IMG/VR virus record: IMGVR_UViG_3300034274_000018 | Span: 1 to 42,703 of that record | DNA: 42,703 nucleotides | Strand: one strand, 5' to 3' | From: a virus | Shown here: positions 7,165-13,844 of the stretch, piece after piece | Numbering within the stretch: position 1 is the first letter of the stretch | How the letters are laid out: each line of letters begins with the position of its first letter | Translations under genes and position numbers: made by a program | Notes under the pieces: generated by a model | What the model was told of the DNA's origin: nothing | Database searches by the model: none | Seen by the model: only the letters and a program-made list of their open reading frames with translations

Positions 7165-8397
7165 CTACGCTGTGTAGATTTTAAGCAACTTTATTAATTC
7201 ATTGTTATTTTCTCTCGTTAATTTCTTGTTCTTGTTTTTATTATATAATATCATAAAAGAACTAACTACTTTGTTAAATTTAAAAGCATCTGTATAATTA
7301 AATATTTCCGTTTTAAATTTATCAATATCAATTGTATCATTCCCATTTTCAGAAGTCCATTTATCAAATCTATTAAAGAATTTAGTTATCCCTTTTATAT
7401 TGGTGTCATTCCAACTACCGCCATCAAAATAATGTCCTATAAACATCAAGTAAAACCTCAATTCTCTCTGATTATAATTACTTGGGTTTATAACATTTCC
7501 TTTGCTTTTACTCATCTTCTCACCATTATTTAAAATCATACCTTGATGTATAACCCTTTTAAACGGCTCTTCAAAATCTATAAATCCAATATCATAAAGA
7601 AACATATTGATGAATCTTGCATAAATTAAGTGCATACAAGCATGTTCAGAACCTCCTACATACAAATCAACTTGTTTTGGTTTTATTCCTTTTACAATGC
7701 AATAAATAATATAATAGAAACTACTATCTACAAAGGTGTCCATTGTGTCATTTTCTCCATCAATAGGTATCTTACAACCCCACTTTCTTTGCCTGCTAAT
7801 ACACCAATCGTGTTGATTTTCTAACCAATTTCTCTGTGCGTTAATTGTGCTTTTTGGATAATCAATAATATCAAGGTTTTTAATCAACCTTTCTTTATAA
7901 TCGGTTATTTTAAAATACCATTGGTTTAATGTTTTTTTAGTAGGAACATTTCCACATCTATCGCAATTGTTTCCTTTAATTTGTTCACGAGCTAAAACAG
8001 TATCACAATCAATACAAAAGTCTACTTCTGCATCTTTTTTGTATGCCAATCCTTTTTCAGAAAGTTTCGCAAATAACCATTGAGAATGTTTTTGATAATC
8101 TTCATTGGAAGTAATTAACAACTCATCAAATTGAGTATTCATTTCCTTTATTTGTTCTCTGAAATTAGTAATGTTTTCATAGATTACATCTTTAGGATTT
8201 CCACCTACTTTTTTAGCATAATTTTCAGCAGGTAAGCCAAAAGAATCATACCCAAAAGGTTGAAATACAGTTTCTCCTTTATATCTTAAATAGTTACAAT
8301 AACTATCTATAATTGCATAATTATAGAAGTGCCCAATATGCAACCCGTTACCGCTTGGATAAGGAAACATAACACATATATATTTATCAAAATTCAT
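7165..8397 (-). CDS. minimal leucyl-tRNA synthetase homologue without CP1 editing domain
   Basis: 410 residues against ~800-870 for bacterial LeuRS. Visible: MFPYPSGNGLHIGH with HIGH at 20-23, FGLPAENYA (53-61), a zinc site of the LeuRS ZN-1 type (C128, C131, C145, C148), QWYFKITDY (159-167), QRNW then SRQRKWG (188-207), YVGGSEHA (256-263) and KMSKS (294-298). The ~180-residue CP1 editing domain normally between QRNW and the SRQR motif is absent; only a few residues join them. After KMSKS the helical anticodon-binding bundle begins, but the protein ends at LIKLLKIYTA, where the family continues with PFAPHI. It may charge tRNA-Leu without proofreading or activate leucine for another purpose. 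The start abuts the stop of the zinc-ribbon gene. Confidence 0.9.
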   Translation of the reverse strand: MNFDKYICVMFPYPSGNGLHIGHFYNYAIIDSYCNYLRYKGETVFQPFGYDSFGLPAENYAKKVGGNPKDVIYENITNFREQIKEMNTQFDELLITSNEDYQKHSQWLFAKLSEKGLAYKKDAEVDFCIDCDTVLAREQIKGNNCDRCGNVPTKKTLNQWYFKITDYKERLIKNLDIIDYPKSTINAQRNWLENQHDWCISRQRKWGCKIPIDGENDTMDTFVDSSFYYIIYCIVKGIKPKQVDLYVGGSEHACMHLIYARFINMFLYDIGFIDFEEPFKRVIHQGMILNNGEKMSKSKGNVINPSNYNQRELRFYLMFIGHYFDGGSWNDTNIKGITKFFNRFDKWTSENGNDTIDIDKFKTEIFNYTDAFKFNKVVSSFMILYNKNKNKKLTRENNNELIKLLKIYTA

Positions 8398-8616
8398 TTA
8401 TTTCTTCTTTAAATTCAATCTATCCTGGTAACTCAAGTATTTAAGTTTCTCGTATCGCTCTTTAAATGATTTCTGTTTTGGTGGTTCATGAGAATATACA
8501 CCGTTATCTATTTTAAATGTACACCGACATCTGAAGCATAAAACCTCTAATAGAACATCTTTGTTACTGCAGTCGGCTGCTTTCTTATTACAATGGGGGC
8601 ATCTTATCTCTATCAT
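8398..8616 (-). CDS. zinc-ribbon protein, Com-like
   Basis: 72 residues with CPHC (residues 6-9) and CFRC (28-31), giving the CxxC...CxxC zinc ribbon of small phage proteins related to Mu Com (IRCPHCNK...). The C-terminus is basic (KQKSFKERYEKLKY and LNLKKK). Com binds mom mRNA in Mu; a similar nucleic-acid-binding role is plausible but not shown. The stop (8398-8400) directly abuts the LeuRS ATG, so the two are probably translationally coupled. Confidence 0.7.
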   Translation of the reverse strand: MIEIRCPHCNKKAADCSNKDVLLEVLCFRCRCTFKIDNGVYSHEPPKQKSFKERYEKLKYLSYQDRLNLKKK

Positions 8617-8653
8617 TCTTTTTAAGGCAAGATACGAAAATTAGTTTTTATGG

Positions 8654-8899
8654 TTATTTAGGACAGTCGATTTGGTCTCCACCAGTTGGTTCGGCGTCAA
8701 GTGAAATTCCATTATCTACGAAATCTAATTGTTGAACGTCTAAGTATTCGCCTTCTGGCATTTTACCATCTTTACTTGTTTTTGGTTTTACGCAAAACTG
8801 AACACATCCGTTTATGTACTCAATTCTGGCGACCGCTATTCCTGTGAAACTAGTTACTTTATCCTTTACTGTGTTTCCTAATGTGATTTGTTTACTCAT
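8654..8899 (-). CDS. conserved phage small protein (KOW/SH3-like)
   Basis: 81 residues, ITLGNTVKDKVTSFTGIAVA then EYINGCVQFCVKP and KMPEGEYLDVQQL. This pattern (KDKVTGFTGIAT...YLNGCVQY) occurs in many phage genomes as a small beta-rich protein of unknown job. It lies between the zinc-ribbon gene and a small membrane protein in a tight operon. Confidence 0.7.
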   Translation of the reverse strand: MSKQITLGNTVKDKVTSFTGIAVARIEYINGCVQFCVKPKTSKDGKMPEGEYLDVQQLDFVDNGISLDAEPTGGDQIDCPK

Positions 8900-8939
8900 A
8901 ATTGTTTATATATTTAGTTTTGTTTATTAAGTTATTATT

Positions 8940-9116
8940 TTATTTGACCTTGTTATAAATTATCAACAATACAATCACCATTAAATAAACCCACCATAGT
9001 TTTAAAAGTATTTCCATTTCAGTAAGCGACGGGTTGAGAATCCAGTAAGTTACTGTTCCTAATGAAATAATAATAGCTAGTAGTCCTGTTGTTGTTTTTA
9101 TTAGATTTCTTTTCAT
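8940..9116 (-). CDS. small two-helix membrane protein
   Basis: 58 residues. Basic N-terminus MKRNLIKTTT, a first hydrophobic helix GLLAIIISLGTV (residues 11-22) and a second WWVYLMVIVLLII (41-53), ending YNKVK. Short loop between them. In the operon between 8.4 and 10.1 kb. Function unknown. Confidence 0.65.
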   Translation of the reverse strand: MKRNLIKTTTGLLAIIISLGTVTYWILNPSLTEMEILLKLWWVYLMVIVLLIIYNKVK

Positions 9117-9124
9117 TGTTTGTT

Positions 9125-9268
9125 TTATTTTCCAAATGTTGTAGTTTCTTTTAAATCATACTTCTCGGTGTATGCTTTATGAAATACACTCACCCATTGA
9201 AAAAACCTATCTGAAGATTCTAATCGTTTTACTTCTTTCTCTATTCTACTGTGCATCTCATGATTCAT
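9125..9268 (-). CDS. small protein, unknown function
   Basis: 47 residues (MNHEMHSRIEKEVKRLESSD, then FFQWVSVFHKAYTEKYDLKE). Its ATG overlaps the stop of the upstream gene (ATGA at 9265-9268), which supports it as a real coupled gene. Predicted helical; not recognised. Confidence 0.6.
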   Translation of the reverse strand: MNHEMHSRIEKEVKRLESSDRFFQWVSVFHKAYTEKYDLKETTTFGK

Positions 9269-9459
9269 ATTCCTACTTTCATATTAACAGATAATCTAAT
9301 TAGTTTTTTTCTTTTTCCATCCATAGATTCTGCATAAGCCTGTTCCGTGTCTATATCAATATCGCAGTTTCCATTTTTCTCTATAAACTGTTTAAGCAAA
9401 AACCTTATGCTGTCTTCTATTTCTAGAATATCTTTTCTTATTTCTTCTGTTTTAGTCAT
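9265..9459 (-). CDS. small helical protein, unknown function
   Basis: 64 residues from ATG 9459 (MTKTEEIRKDILEIEDSIRF). An upstream TTG frame to 9486 is less likely. Acidic amphipathic helices followed by a KKLIRLSVNMKVGI strand. Stop overlaps the next gene's start. Not recognised. Confidence 0.6.
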   Translation of the reverse strand: MTKTEEIRKDILEIEDSIRFLLKQFIEKNGNCDIDIDTEQAYAESMDGKRKKLIRLSVNMKVGI

Positions 9460-9489
9460 AATTTTATGTTTTGACCACGATAGCAAGCT

Positions 9490-9708
9490 TTAACCATCTT
9501 GTAATGCTCTTGTTTGGTTGTGTTGTTCTATGTGTAATTTCACTAATCCATTCATGTTAAATATCATTTCCTTTAAAGAATAGCCTTTCCATCGTTTTCC
9601 TGCTTCGCTTATTCTTTTCACCTGTAAGCATTTTTTTACGCTTAAAGGTTCAGTTCTGAAAGATGTTTTTCCTCCATTAGCTTCCAATATATATAGTGCT
9701 ACTTTCAT
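9490..9708 (-). CDS. small protein, unknown function
   Basis: 72 residues (MKVALYILEANGGKTSFRTE ... SLKEMIFNMNGLVKLHIEQH). Start overlaps the stop of the 57-residue gene upstream (ATGA), consistent with a coupled operon. No motif recognised. Confidence 0.6.
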   Translation of the reverse strand: MKVALYILEANGGKTSFRTEPLSVKKCLQVKRISEAGKRWKGYSLKEMIFNMNGLVKLHIEQHNQTRALQDG

Positions 9709-9878
9709 TTCTTAACCCGTTTTACTATTACAAAATTATGTCCGTTATAACGATGCTTCTTTTGACGACTGAATATATTTGAAAAGGTGTTATACTTTAA
9801 CCCTAAATTCTCACATAGAAGCTTTAAATTAGTGTAAAACTCGTATTCGTCTATTTGTGTGTTGTGGTATATGTACAT
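9705..9878 (-). CDS. small basic protein, unknown function
   Basis: 57 residues: MYIYHNTQIDEYEFYTNLKL, then NLGLKYNTFSNIFSRQKK and NGHNFVIVKRVKK. The middle looks like a helix-turn-helix followed by a basic strand, so DNA or RNA binding is possible. ATGA overlap with the downstream gene. Confidence 0.6.
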   Translation of the reverse strand: MYIYHNTQIDEYEFYTNLKLLCENLGLKYNTFSNIFSRQKKHRYNGHNFVIVKRVKK

Positions 9879-9901
9879 TGTTTTTTATTGTATTAATTGT
9901 G

Positions 9902-10084
9902 CTAAAAAGGACAATCATCTTTTTTAGGTTTAGGTAGTAAATCTTTATACTCTCGATTAATTTTCTCTTTTATTGCATCGCGAATAAAACTAGATACATC
10001 TACTTTATAACTTTTCATCTTCACAAGTGTATTGTGTTGAATCTCTGAAATACGTAAAGTCTTTATTTTAGTGTACTTATTCAT
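9902..10084 (-). CDS. ribbon-helix-helix-like DNA-binding protein
   Basis: 60 residues. KIKTLRISEIQHNTLVK gives a beta strand and first helix; VDVSSFIRDAIKEKINREY is the second helix with the SxFIRxAI pattern of Arc/CopG-type RHH proteins. C-terminal Lys/Asp-rich tail. First gene of the operon running to LeuRS, so it may autoregulate it; the region 10085-10117 upstream has no clear promoter. Confidence 0.65.
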   Translation of the reverse strand: MNKYTKIKTLRISEIQHNTLVKMKSYKVDVSSFIRDAIKEKINREYKDLLPKPKKDDCPF

Positions 10085-10117
10085 AAATTGTAATACTTTT
10101 TGTAACTATATCCACTT

Positions 10118-10180
10118 GTTACCTTCAAGCGCACACTCTTACCCAATCAATACGCTTTAAAAAGTGCGCCATAAGGTAAC
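10118..10180. repeat. gene-less mini-cassette or large imperfect hairpin
   Basis: GTTACCTT (10118-10125) and AAGGTAAC (10173-10180) are perfect inverse boxes. Inside are GCGCACACT and AGTGCGC, which pair except for two extra bases. The order GTT...AAC is that of a cassette (core boxes outside) but the 63-base interior has no ORF. To the right, TAACAATGCATATAAAA resembles the start-side half of the array sites. Confidence 0.55.
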
Positions 10181-10200
10181 AATGCATATAAAAAATAAAG

Positions 10201-10416
10201 CTATTTAGGTGCTTTAGGCATAGGTTGCCAAAACCTCACGTCAATATCCCAATTATCTCTATTATTTTCCCAAAACAAAGCACCTTTACTTTGCTCGTAA
10301 TCACTTTTATTTCTTTGCTCTCTTAAACATCCTTGAGATACACCGTGTTTTTTACAGTATATAATTACATCTTCCCACGGTTTTGGCAACTGCTTATTTA
10401 CATTAATCCATTCCAT
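10201..10416 (-). CDS. DUF551-like protein
   Basis: 71 residues. Begins MEWINVNKQLPKPWEDVIIY and ends VRFWQPMPKAPK, the start and end pattern of DUF551 (WISV.. LP...V.. HWMPLPEPP). Such small proteins are frequent in phages and cassettes; function unknown. It lies between the mini-cassette and a degenerate site, so is probably a cassette gene. Confidence 0.7.
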   Translation of the reverse strand: MEWINVNKQLPKPWEDVIIYCKKHGVSQGCLREQRNKSDYEQSKGALFWENNRDNWDIDVRFWQPMPKAPK

Positions 10417-10460
10417 AATATCTAATTTTTGTGTTTATTTATACGCTTTAAATTTCATAT

Positions 10461-10527
10461 GCTCAACGTTGTAAGTAATAAAATTAAAAAGCCTTTGCGC
10501 TCTTTTTAGCAAGTTTACGGTTAAAAC
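10461..10527. repeat. degenerate cassette site
   Basis: GCTCAACGTTGTAAG... on the left and ...AGTTTACGGTTAAAAC on the right give GTAA/TTAC pairing and an AAAAAG/CTTTTT inner stem. The core GGTTAAAAC overlaps the methylase stop codon. Weaker than the other sites. Confidence 0.4.
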
Positions 10528-11480
10528 ATCGTAGGCTCACTTATTATTTTATTTAGTCGTTTATTACTCATATCTACGTGCTTTTCTGTTATCTCAAATC
10601 CTATGCAGTTTCTTTTTTCTTTTACACTCATAGCACATTCAGTTCCAGAACCAGAGAAAGGAACTACTACTAAATCATTTTCTCTACTGCAAGTTTTAAT
10701 AAGTACTCTCGCTAATTTTTCAGGCTTTACAGTTGGGTGGTCGTATTCAGATGGTTTAAATCTAACTTTCAGAACTTCTGTACTTTTATAAAAGTTTTCA
10801 AACGGTCTGCGTAAATCCTCATATTCCTTGCGTAAATCCTCATATTCCTTGCGTAAATAATCATATTCCTTGCGTTCATTAAGCCATACTTGTAATTTTT
10901 GATACATTTCTTTAGTAAACATTGCAGGTTCTTTTTTATCTAAACTTAAACAAGCAGATGCAACACCACCACCATTTGTTGCAGTTCCCAACGCTTCGTT
11001 AACGTGCTTTAATACAATTTTACCTTTTGCTCTTATTATTTCGGCTCTTATGTAATCACGTATAGAGTAAACGCATTGTGTAAGGTTGTAAACATCATTT
11101 GAGTACATCAAAATCCTTTCGGTGCTGTTAGGAAAACTTCTTAATTGTTCGCTTCCAGTACTTCCAAACATTCCATCAGCTTCGGCTTTTTCCCAAACTA
11201 AATTATTTACTAAGCCAAAGTATTTATCAAAAATTATTTGTGAGTAGGCAATATTTTTACTTCCACCAAACCAAAATAAAGTACCGTTTTCTGCTAATAA
11301 GCGTTTGCACTCAATAGCCCATTTTTCTACATCAATTAAGTAGTCGTTAAAATTATTCCAAATAAAATCAAACTCGCCTTTCGTTTCAAAATATGGAGGG
11401 TCTGCAATAATTAGGTTTGCACACTTATCTGGTAAGGTGTTATTTAAGAAGTCTATTTTATGTACTTTGTTTAATTCCAT
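10521..11480 (-). CDS. DNA N6-adenine/N4-cytosine methyltransferase (beta-type order)
   Basis: 319 residues. Catalytic motif IV DPPY at about 27-30 comes before the AdoMet motif FSGSGT near residue 282, the permuted order of the N6_N4_Mtase family. HPTVKPEKLARVLIK and IGFEITEKHVD are further family segments. Residues ~205-230 carry a tandem heptad YEDLRKE encoded by 21-base repeats. It would methylate phage DNA, probably against host restriction; the target site cannot be read from the sequence. Stop overlaps a cassette core. Confidence 0.88.
   Translation of the reverse strand: MELNKVHKIDFLNNTLPDKCANLIIADPPYFETKGEFDFIWNNFNDYLIDVEKWAIECKRLLAENGTLFWFGGSKNIAYSQIIFDKYFGLVNNLVWEKAEADGMFGSTGSEQLRSFPNSTERILMYSNDVYNLTQCVYSIRDYIRAEIIRAKGKIVLKHVNEALGTATNGGGVASACLSLDKKEPAMFTKEMYQKLQVWLNERKEYDYLRKEYEDLRKEYEDLRRPFENFYKSTEVLKVRFKPSEYDHPTVKPEKLARVLIKTCSRENDLVVVPFSGSGTECAMSVKEKRNCIGFEITEKHVDMSNKRLNKIISEPTMF
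10808..10880. repeat. 21-base tandem repeat inside methyltransferase gene
   Basis: Three and a bit units of a 21-base sequence containing CATATTCCTTGCGTAAA, each encoding a YEDLRKE-like heptad. The reading frame is kept. Copy number could change by slippage without a frameshift and would alter the spacing within the target-recognition region. Confidence 0.75.
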
Positions 11481-11543
11481 TTATTATGTTTTATGTGGCT
11501 TCCTACGTCAGCCATTTCCATCTTCTTTTTTTTAATTTAACTA

Positions 11544-11607
11544 CTTACAACACGTGTTATAATGCATTGCAAAAAAGCAACGCACCATACCACCATACGT
11601 TACCAAT
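11544..11607. repeat. attC-like cassette site
   Basis: Left box TTACAAC, arm TATAATGCATTGC, loop of six A, arm GCAACGCACCATA, spacer, core GTTACCAAT (11599-11607). The arms pair over 13 bases if three A/C oppositions are accepted; on the minus strand these are G-T wobbles. The two outer ones flank a tetranucleotide, as in other sites. Confidence 0.65.
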
Positions 11608-11609
11608 AA

Positions 11610-12062
11610 CTAAGATTGTGCTTTAAAGTCATCTGGTAGTTGTATTATTATCCCAGTACAGTAAACATCTTCATCTTCCATTACTTTAAAATTTAAACTT
11701 TCAATATCATCATTTACAGAATAACTAAAAGCACCACTTTTTGTAGTTGAATACCCTTCAATTTTTAATCCTTTATCCGCAATTTCACCACACCACCAAA
11801 TTTTTAATCCTAATTGTTTGGCTTCTTTTTTAAGTTTCTTTTCGCCTTTTATAGTTGTTAAATCTTCGCCATCCCATCCATATCCATGTTCTTGGTTATC
11901 TGCTAAATAACTTTTAGCACCATAGCAATACATTAAATCATCAGAACCACCCACAATAATAATTATGTTGTTTTCTTTTGCTAGTTTTTTAGCATCTTCT
12001 GGTACATCACGTGAGTATTGTATTCCATCACATATTTCTTTAATTTCGTTTAATGTTTTCAT
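11610..12062 (-). CDS. cassette protein, unknown function
   Basis: 150 residues (MKTLNEIKEICDGIQYSRDV, then NNIIIIVGGSDDLMYCYGA). The IIIVGGSDDLMYCYGA, KIWWCGE and CTGIIIQLP segments look like conserved strands of a small phage protein family known to me only as hypothetical. Flanked by perfect 9-base boxes GTTACCAAT (11599-11607) and ATTGGTAAC (12084-12092). Confidence 0.65.
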   Translation of the reverse strand: MKTLNEIKEICDGIQYSRDVPEDAKKLAKENNIIIIVGGSDDLMYCYGAKSYLADNQEHGYGWDGEDLTTIKGEKKLKKEAKQLGLKIWWCGEIADKGLKIEGYSTTKSGAFSYSVNDDIESLNFKVMEDEDVYCTGIIIQLPDDFKAQS

Positions 12063-12083
12063 TTTGTTTTGTTTTAAGTCGCA

Positions 12084-12220
12084 ATTGGTAACACTTTGTA
12101 TAGTTAATGGTTACTAATCGCTTGTTTATTAATATTTATTTTTACTTGTTATTCTGTTTTTATTTACTTGGTTCAGTTGTAATTTAACCACCACTAACCA
12201 TACAATTTGCCGTTGTACAC
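12084..12220. repeat. attC-like cassette site
   Basis: Box ATTGGTAAC, arm TTGTAT-A-GTTA-A-TGGTTA (12096-12113), variable middle, arm TAACCA..C-TAAC-C-ATACAA (12185-12205), core GTTGTACAC (12212-12220). The tetranucleotide GTTA pairs with TAAC and is flanked by A opposite C on both sides: a textbook example of the shared architecture. Confidence 0.8.
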
Positions 12221-12465
12221 TATAAATTGCCCTTTTCTTTTATATAGTCATCAACTATTATTTCGGCAGTTTCTCCCATTTTAAAACCATCATCAACCCA
12301 TTTTAAAAGGTCAATGAACAGTTCGCGTTGCTGTACAACACGTTGTATAAGTAATTGATTATCAGTCCATGTTTGTATAGCCTCTAATAACATTTCTTTA
12401 CTCCAATCAGTTATTAGACTACTATTCATTTTTTCGTTTTGTCTTATAAATTCTTTTAAATCCAT
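12220..12465 (-). CDS. small cassette protein with RELFIDLL motif
   Basis: 81 residues from ATG 12465 (MDLKEFIRQNEKMNSSLITD). VVQQRELFIDLLKWVDDGF in the middle and IIVDDYIKEKGN at the end resemble the RRELLIDFF...VEDYLKDN layout of the gene at 12899. The two look like distant paralogues with the N-terminal halves diverged. Stop overlaps the core box GTTGTACAC. Function unknown. Confidence 0.65.
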   Translation of the reverse strand: MDLKEFIRQNEKMNSSLITDWSKEMLLEAIQTWTDNQLLIQRVVQQRELFIDLLKWVDDGFKMGETAEIIVDDYIKEKGNL

Positions 12466-12498
12466 TTTCTTGTTTATTAAGTTATTTTTTAATCCTAG

Positions 12499-12527
12499 CA
12501 ACTACTCATACAACATTAACGTTGTAG
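12499..12527. repeat. half cassette site
   Basis: C-TACT-C-ATAC followed by the core CGTTGTAG. This is the stop-side half with the usual C-NNNN-C spacing, but the start-side half is missing, as if one arm had been lost. Confidence 0.5.
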
Positions 12528-12537
12528 ATAATAAAAA

Positions 12538-12831
12538 CTACATTTCTTCACCTGTAATTATTTCTATTGCATTTCTAACACCTTCACGCCTTCCATAGTG
12601 TATAAAGTAATCTCTGCTTAACGGCTCAACTTCTTTCATTTGTTCATTGTGCCAGTTATGAGCAATGTATAGTTCATCTAAATCGTTTTTACAATCTACA
12701 ACATCGTGTATATGTAATTGCTTTTGTAGGTGTTCTTTTAAATACCTTCTGCATTCAGCATCACTTTTACTTTGCCTAATTTTGTTATAAAGTTTATTAT
12801 CTATACTTCCTATAAAGTCATTATACGTCAT
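12538..12831 (-). CDS. cassette protein, unknown function
   Basis: 97 residues, MTYNDFIGSIDNKLYNKIRQ, then a helical middle KEHLQKQLHIHDVVDCKNDL and YIAHNWHNEQMKEV. Predicted all-helical, two Cys. Not recognised. Sits between two half-sites. Confidence 0.6.
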   Translation of the reverse strand: MTYNDFIGSIDNKLYNKIRQSKSDAECRRYLKEHLQKQLHIHDVVDCKNDLDELYIAHNWHNEQMKEVEPLSRDYFIHYGRREGVRNAIEIITGEEM

Positions 12832-12865
12832 TCCTTATCTGTTTAATTTATTTTTAATTACACGC

Positions 12866-12894
12866 AACTACACATACACAAGTACCGTTATGCC
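12866..12894. repeat. half cassette site
   Basis: C-TACA-C-ATAC then, nine bases on, the core CGTTATGCC. Only the stop-side half is present. Confidence 0.5.
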
Positions 12895-12898
12895 ACAA

Positions 12899-13162
12899 TT
12901 AATTGTCTTTTAAGTAATCTTCAACAGCTTTAGTTACTGTGTACATATTACCTTTATCATTAATACTAACTTTACTTAATTTTCTAAAAAAGTCAATTAA
13001 CAGTTCCCTTCGGTGGCTAACATTATGTATAGAAAATGATTTTACTACATCTTCTAAATATTCAATCCTTTTCAAAGCATATAAGCTCATTGGGTCTTTT
13101 CTCAACTGCAACATTTCTTTTACAGTATCATTCATTTTGTCATTCAATTTTATATCTGTCAT
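12899..13162 (-). CDS. small cassette protein with RRELLIDFF motif
   Basis: 87 residues. SHRRELLIDFFRKLSKV near the middle and AVEDYLKDN at the C-terminus match the layout of the gene at 12220 (QQRELFIDLL...VDDYIKEKG). Likely a distant paralogue; function unknown. All-helical prediction. Confidence 0.65.
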   Translation of the reverse strand: MTDIKLNDKMNDTVKEMLQLRKDPMSLYALKRIEYLEDVVKSFSIHNVSHRRELLIDFFRKLSKVSINDKGNMYTVTKAVEDYLKDN

Positions 13163-13187
13163 ATTTGTAGTATTTAATCCGTAAAAT

Positions 13188-13214
13188 CACTTTCCATACA
13201 CTCAGCGTTATAAA
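13188..13214. repeat. half cassette site
   Basis: C-TTTC-C-ATAC then core CGTTATAAAC, which overlaps the stop codon at 13208. To the left, AATCCGTA is the base string that also follows the boxes at 14357 and 20889, so this site probably lost its centre by deletion. Confidence 0.5.
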
Positions 13215-13462
13215 CAACTCGATAAGCACTCCTTGCACTCTTCACCGTCAGGTTCTTGCAGTGTTGGTTTTCCTCGTCCAGTATCACCGCAATTCGAGCA
13301 TTTTATAACATTGCATAAAACAAATGTATTTAACTTGCTTCGTAGCTCTATTAATTCTTTTTCTGTTAGGTAGCTTTTTAATTCTCCAAGTTGCACTACG
13401 TATTTAATAGCTGTGATTCTGTGGTACTTATCCTTTTCTGTTATCTCTCTTATTTCAATCAT
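13208..13462 (-). CDS. small cassette protein with C-terminal CxxC pair
   Basis: 84 residues from ATG 13462 (MIEIREITEKDKYHRITAIK); a longer frame to 13507 exists. Beta-rich first part, a helix TEKELIELRSKLN, then CSNCGDTGRGKP and CKECL, a possible zinc site. Not recognised. Confidence 0.6.
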   Translation of the reverse strand: MIEIREITEKDKYHRITAIKYVVQLGELKSYLTEKELIELRSKLNTFVLCNVIKCSNCGDTGRGKPTLQEPDGEECKECLSSCL

Positions 13463-13484
13463 TTGTACTTGTTTAGTCGTTAAA

Positions 13485-13512
13485 TAAACTTGTCTTATGC
13501 TTACCATTGGCA
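13485..13512. repeat. degenerate half cassette site
   Basis: C-TTAC-C-ATTGGCAAC beside the next stop codon, preceded by GTCTTATGC, which resembles the start-side box GTACTATGC at 14357. Both halves are eroded. Confidence 0.35.
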
Positions 13513-13516
13513 ACAA

Positions 13517-13792
13517 TTATTTGCTTTCATTTATATAGCGTTCAACTATTCTTTCTAAGGCTAAGTCTTTATAGTTGGTAGGCATCGCATATTTAAGCAA
13601 CGCAAAAAACTGTTCATTGCATTTGCTAACAACGGGTATAGTTAATGCTTGGCTTACTGCTTGGTCATAAGCAATCAGCAAGCTATCAATAGCCGTTCTT
13701 AATTTTAAATGTTCAGTAACAGTATATTCACTTGCTACTTTTGCAAAATCTTGTCTTGCTTGCTTTAGGTAATCTTCAAATGTCTGTTCCAT
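13517..13792 (-). CDS. small cassette protein, unknown function
   Basis: 91 residues from ATG 13792 (MEQTFEDYLKQARQDFAKVA). The frame stays open upstream to 13966 through the CCGG-rich stretch, but that part has Trp/Pro/Arg-rich, repeat-driven codons and is unlikely to be translated. Helical, ending LALERIVERYINESK, a C-terminal style shared with neighbouring cassette proteins. Confidence 0.6.
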   Translation of the reverse strand: MEQTFEDYLKQARQDFAKVASEYTVTEHLKLRTAIDSLLIAYDQAVSQALTIPVVSKCNEQFFALLKYAMPTNYKDLALERIVERYINESK

Positions 13793-13814
13793 AATTATAT
13801 TTTCGTTTAATTTA

Positions 13815-13844
13815 ATCGCACTAACCATACCCAAACGTTGGCCA
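13815..13844. repeat. half cassette site bordering the CCGG cassette
   Basis: C-TAAC-C-ATAC, then core GTTGGCCA (13837-13844). The tetranucleotide TAAC is the one used in the site at 12185-12205. ACGTTGGCCA is the exact inverse of TGGCCAACGT at 14004-14013. Confidence 0.6.
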
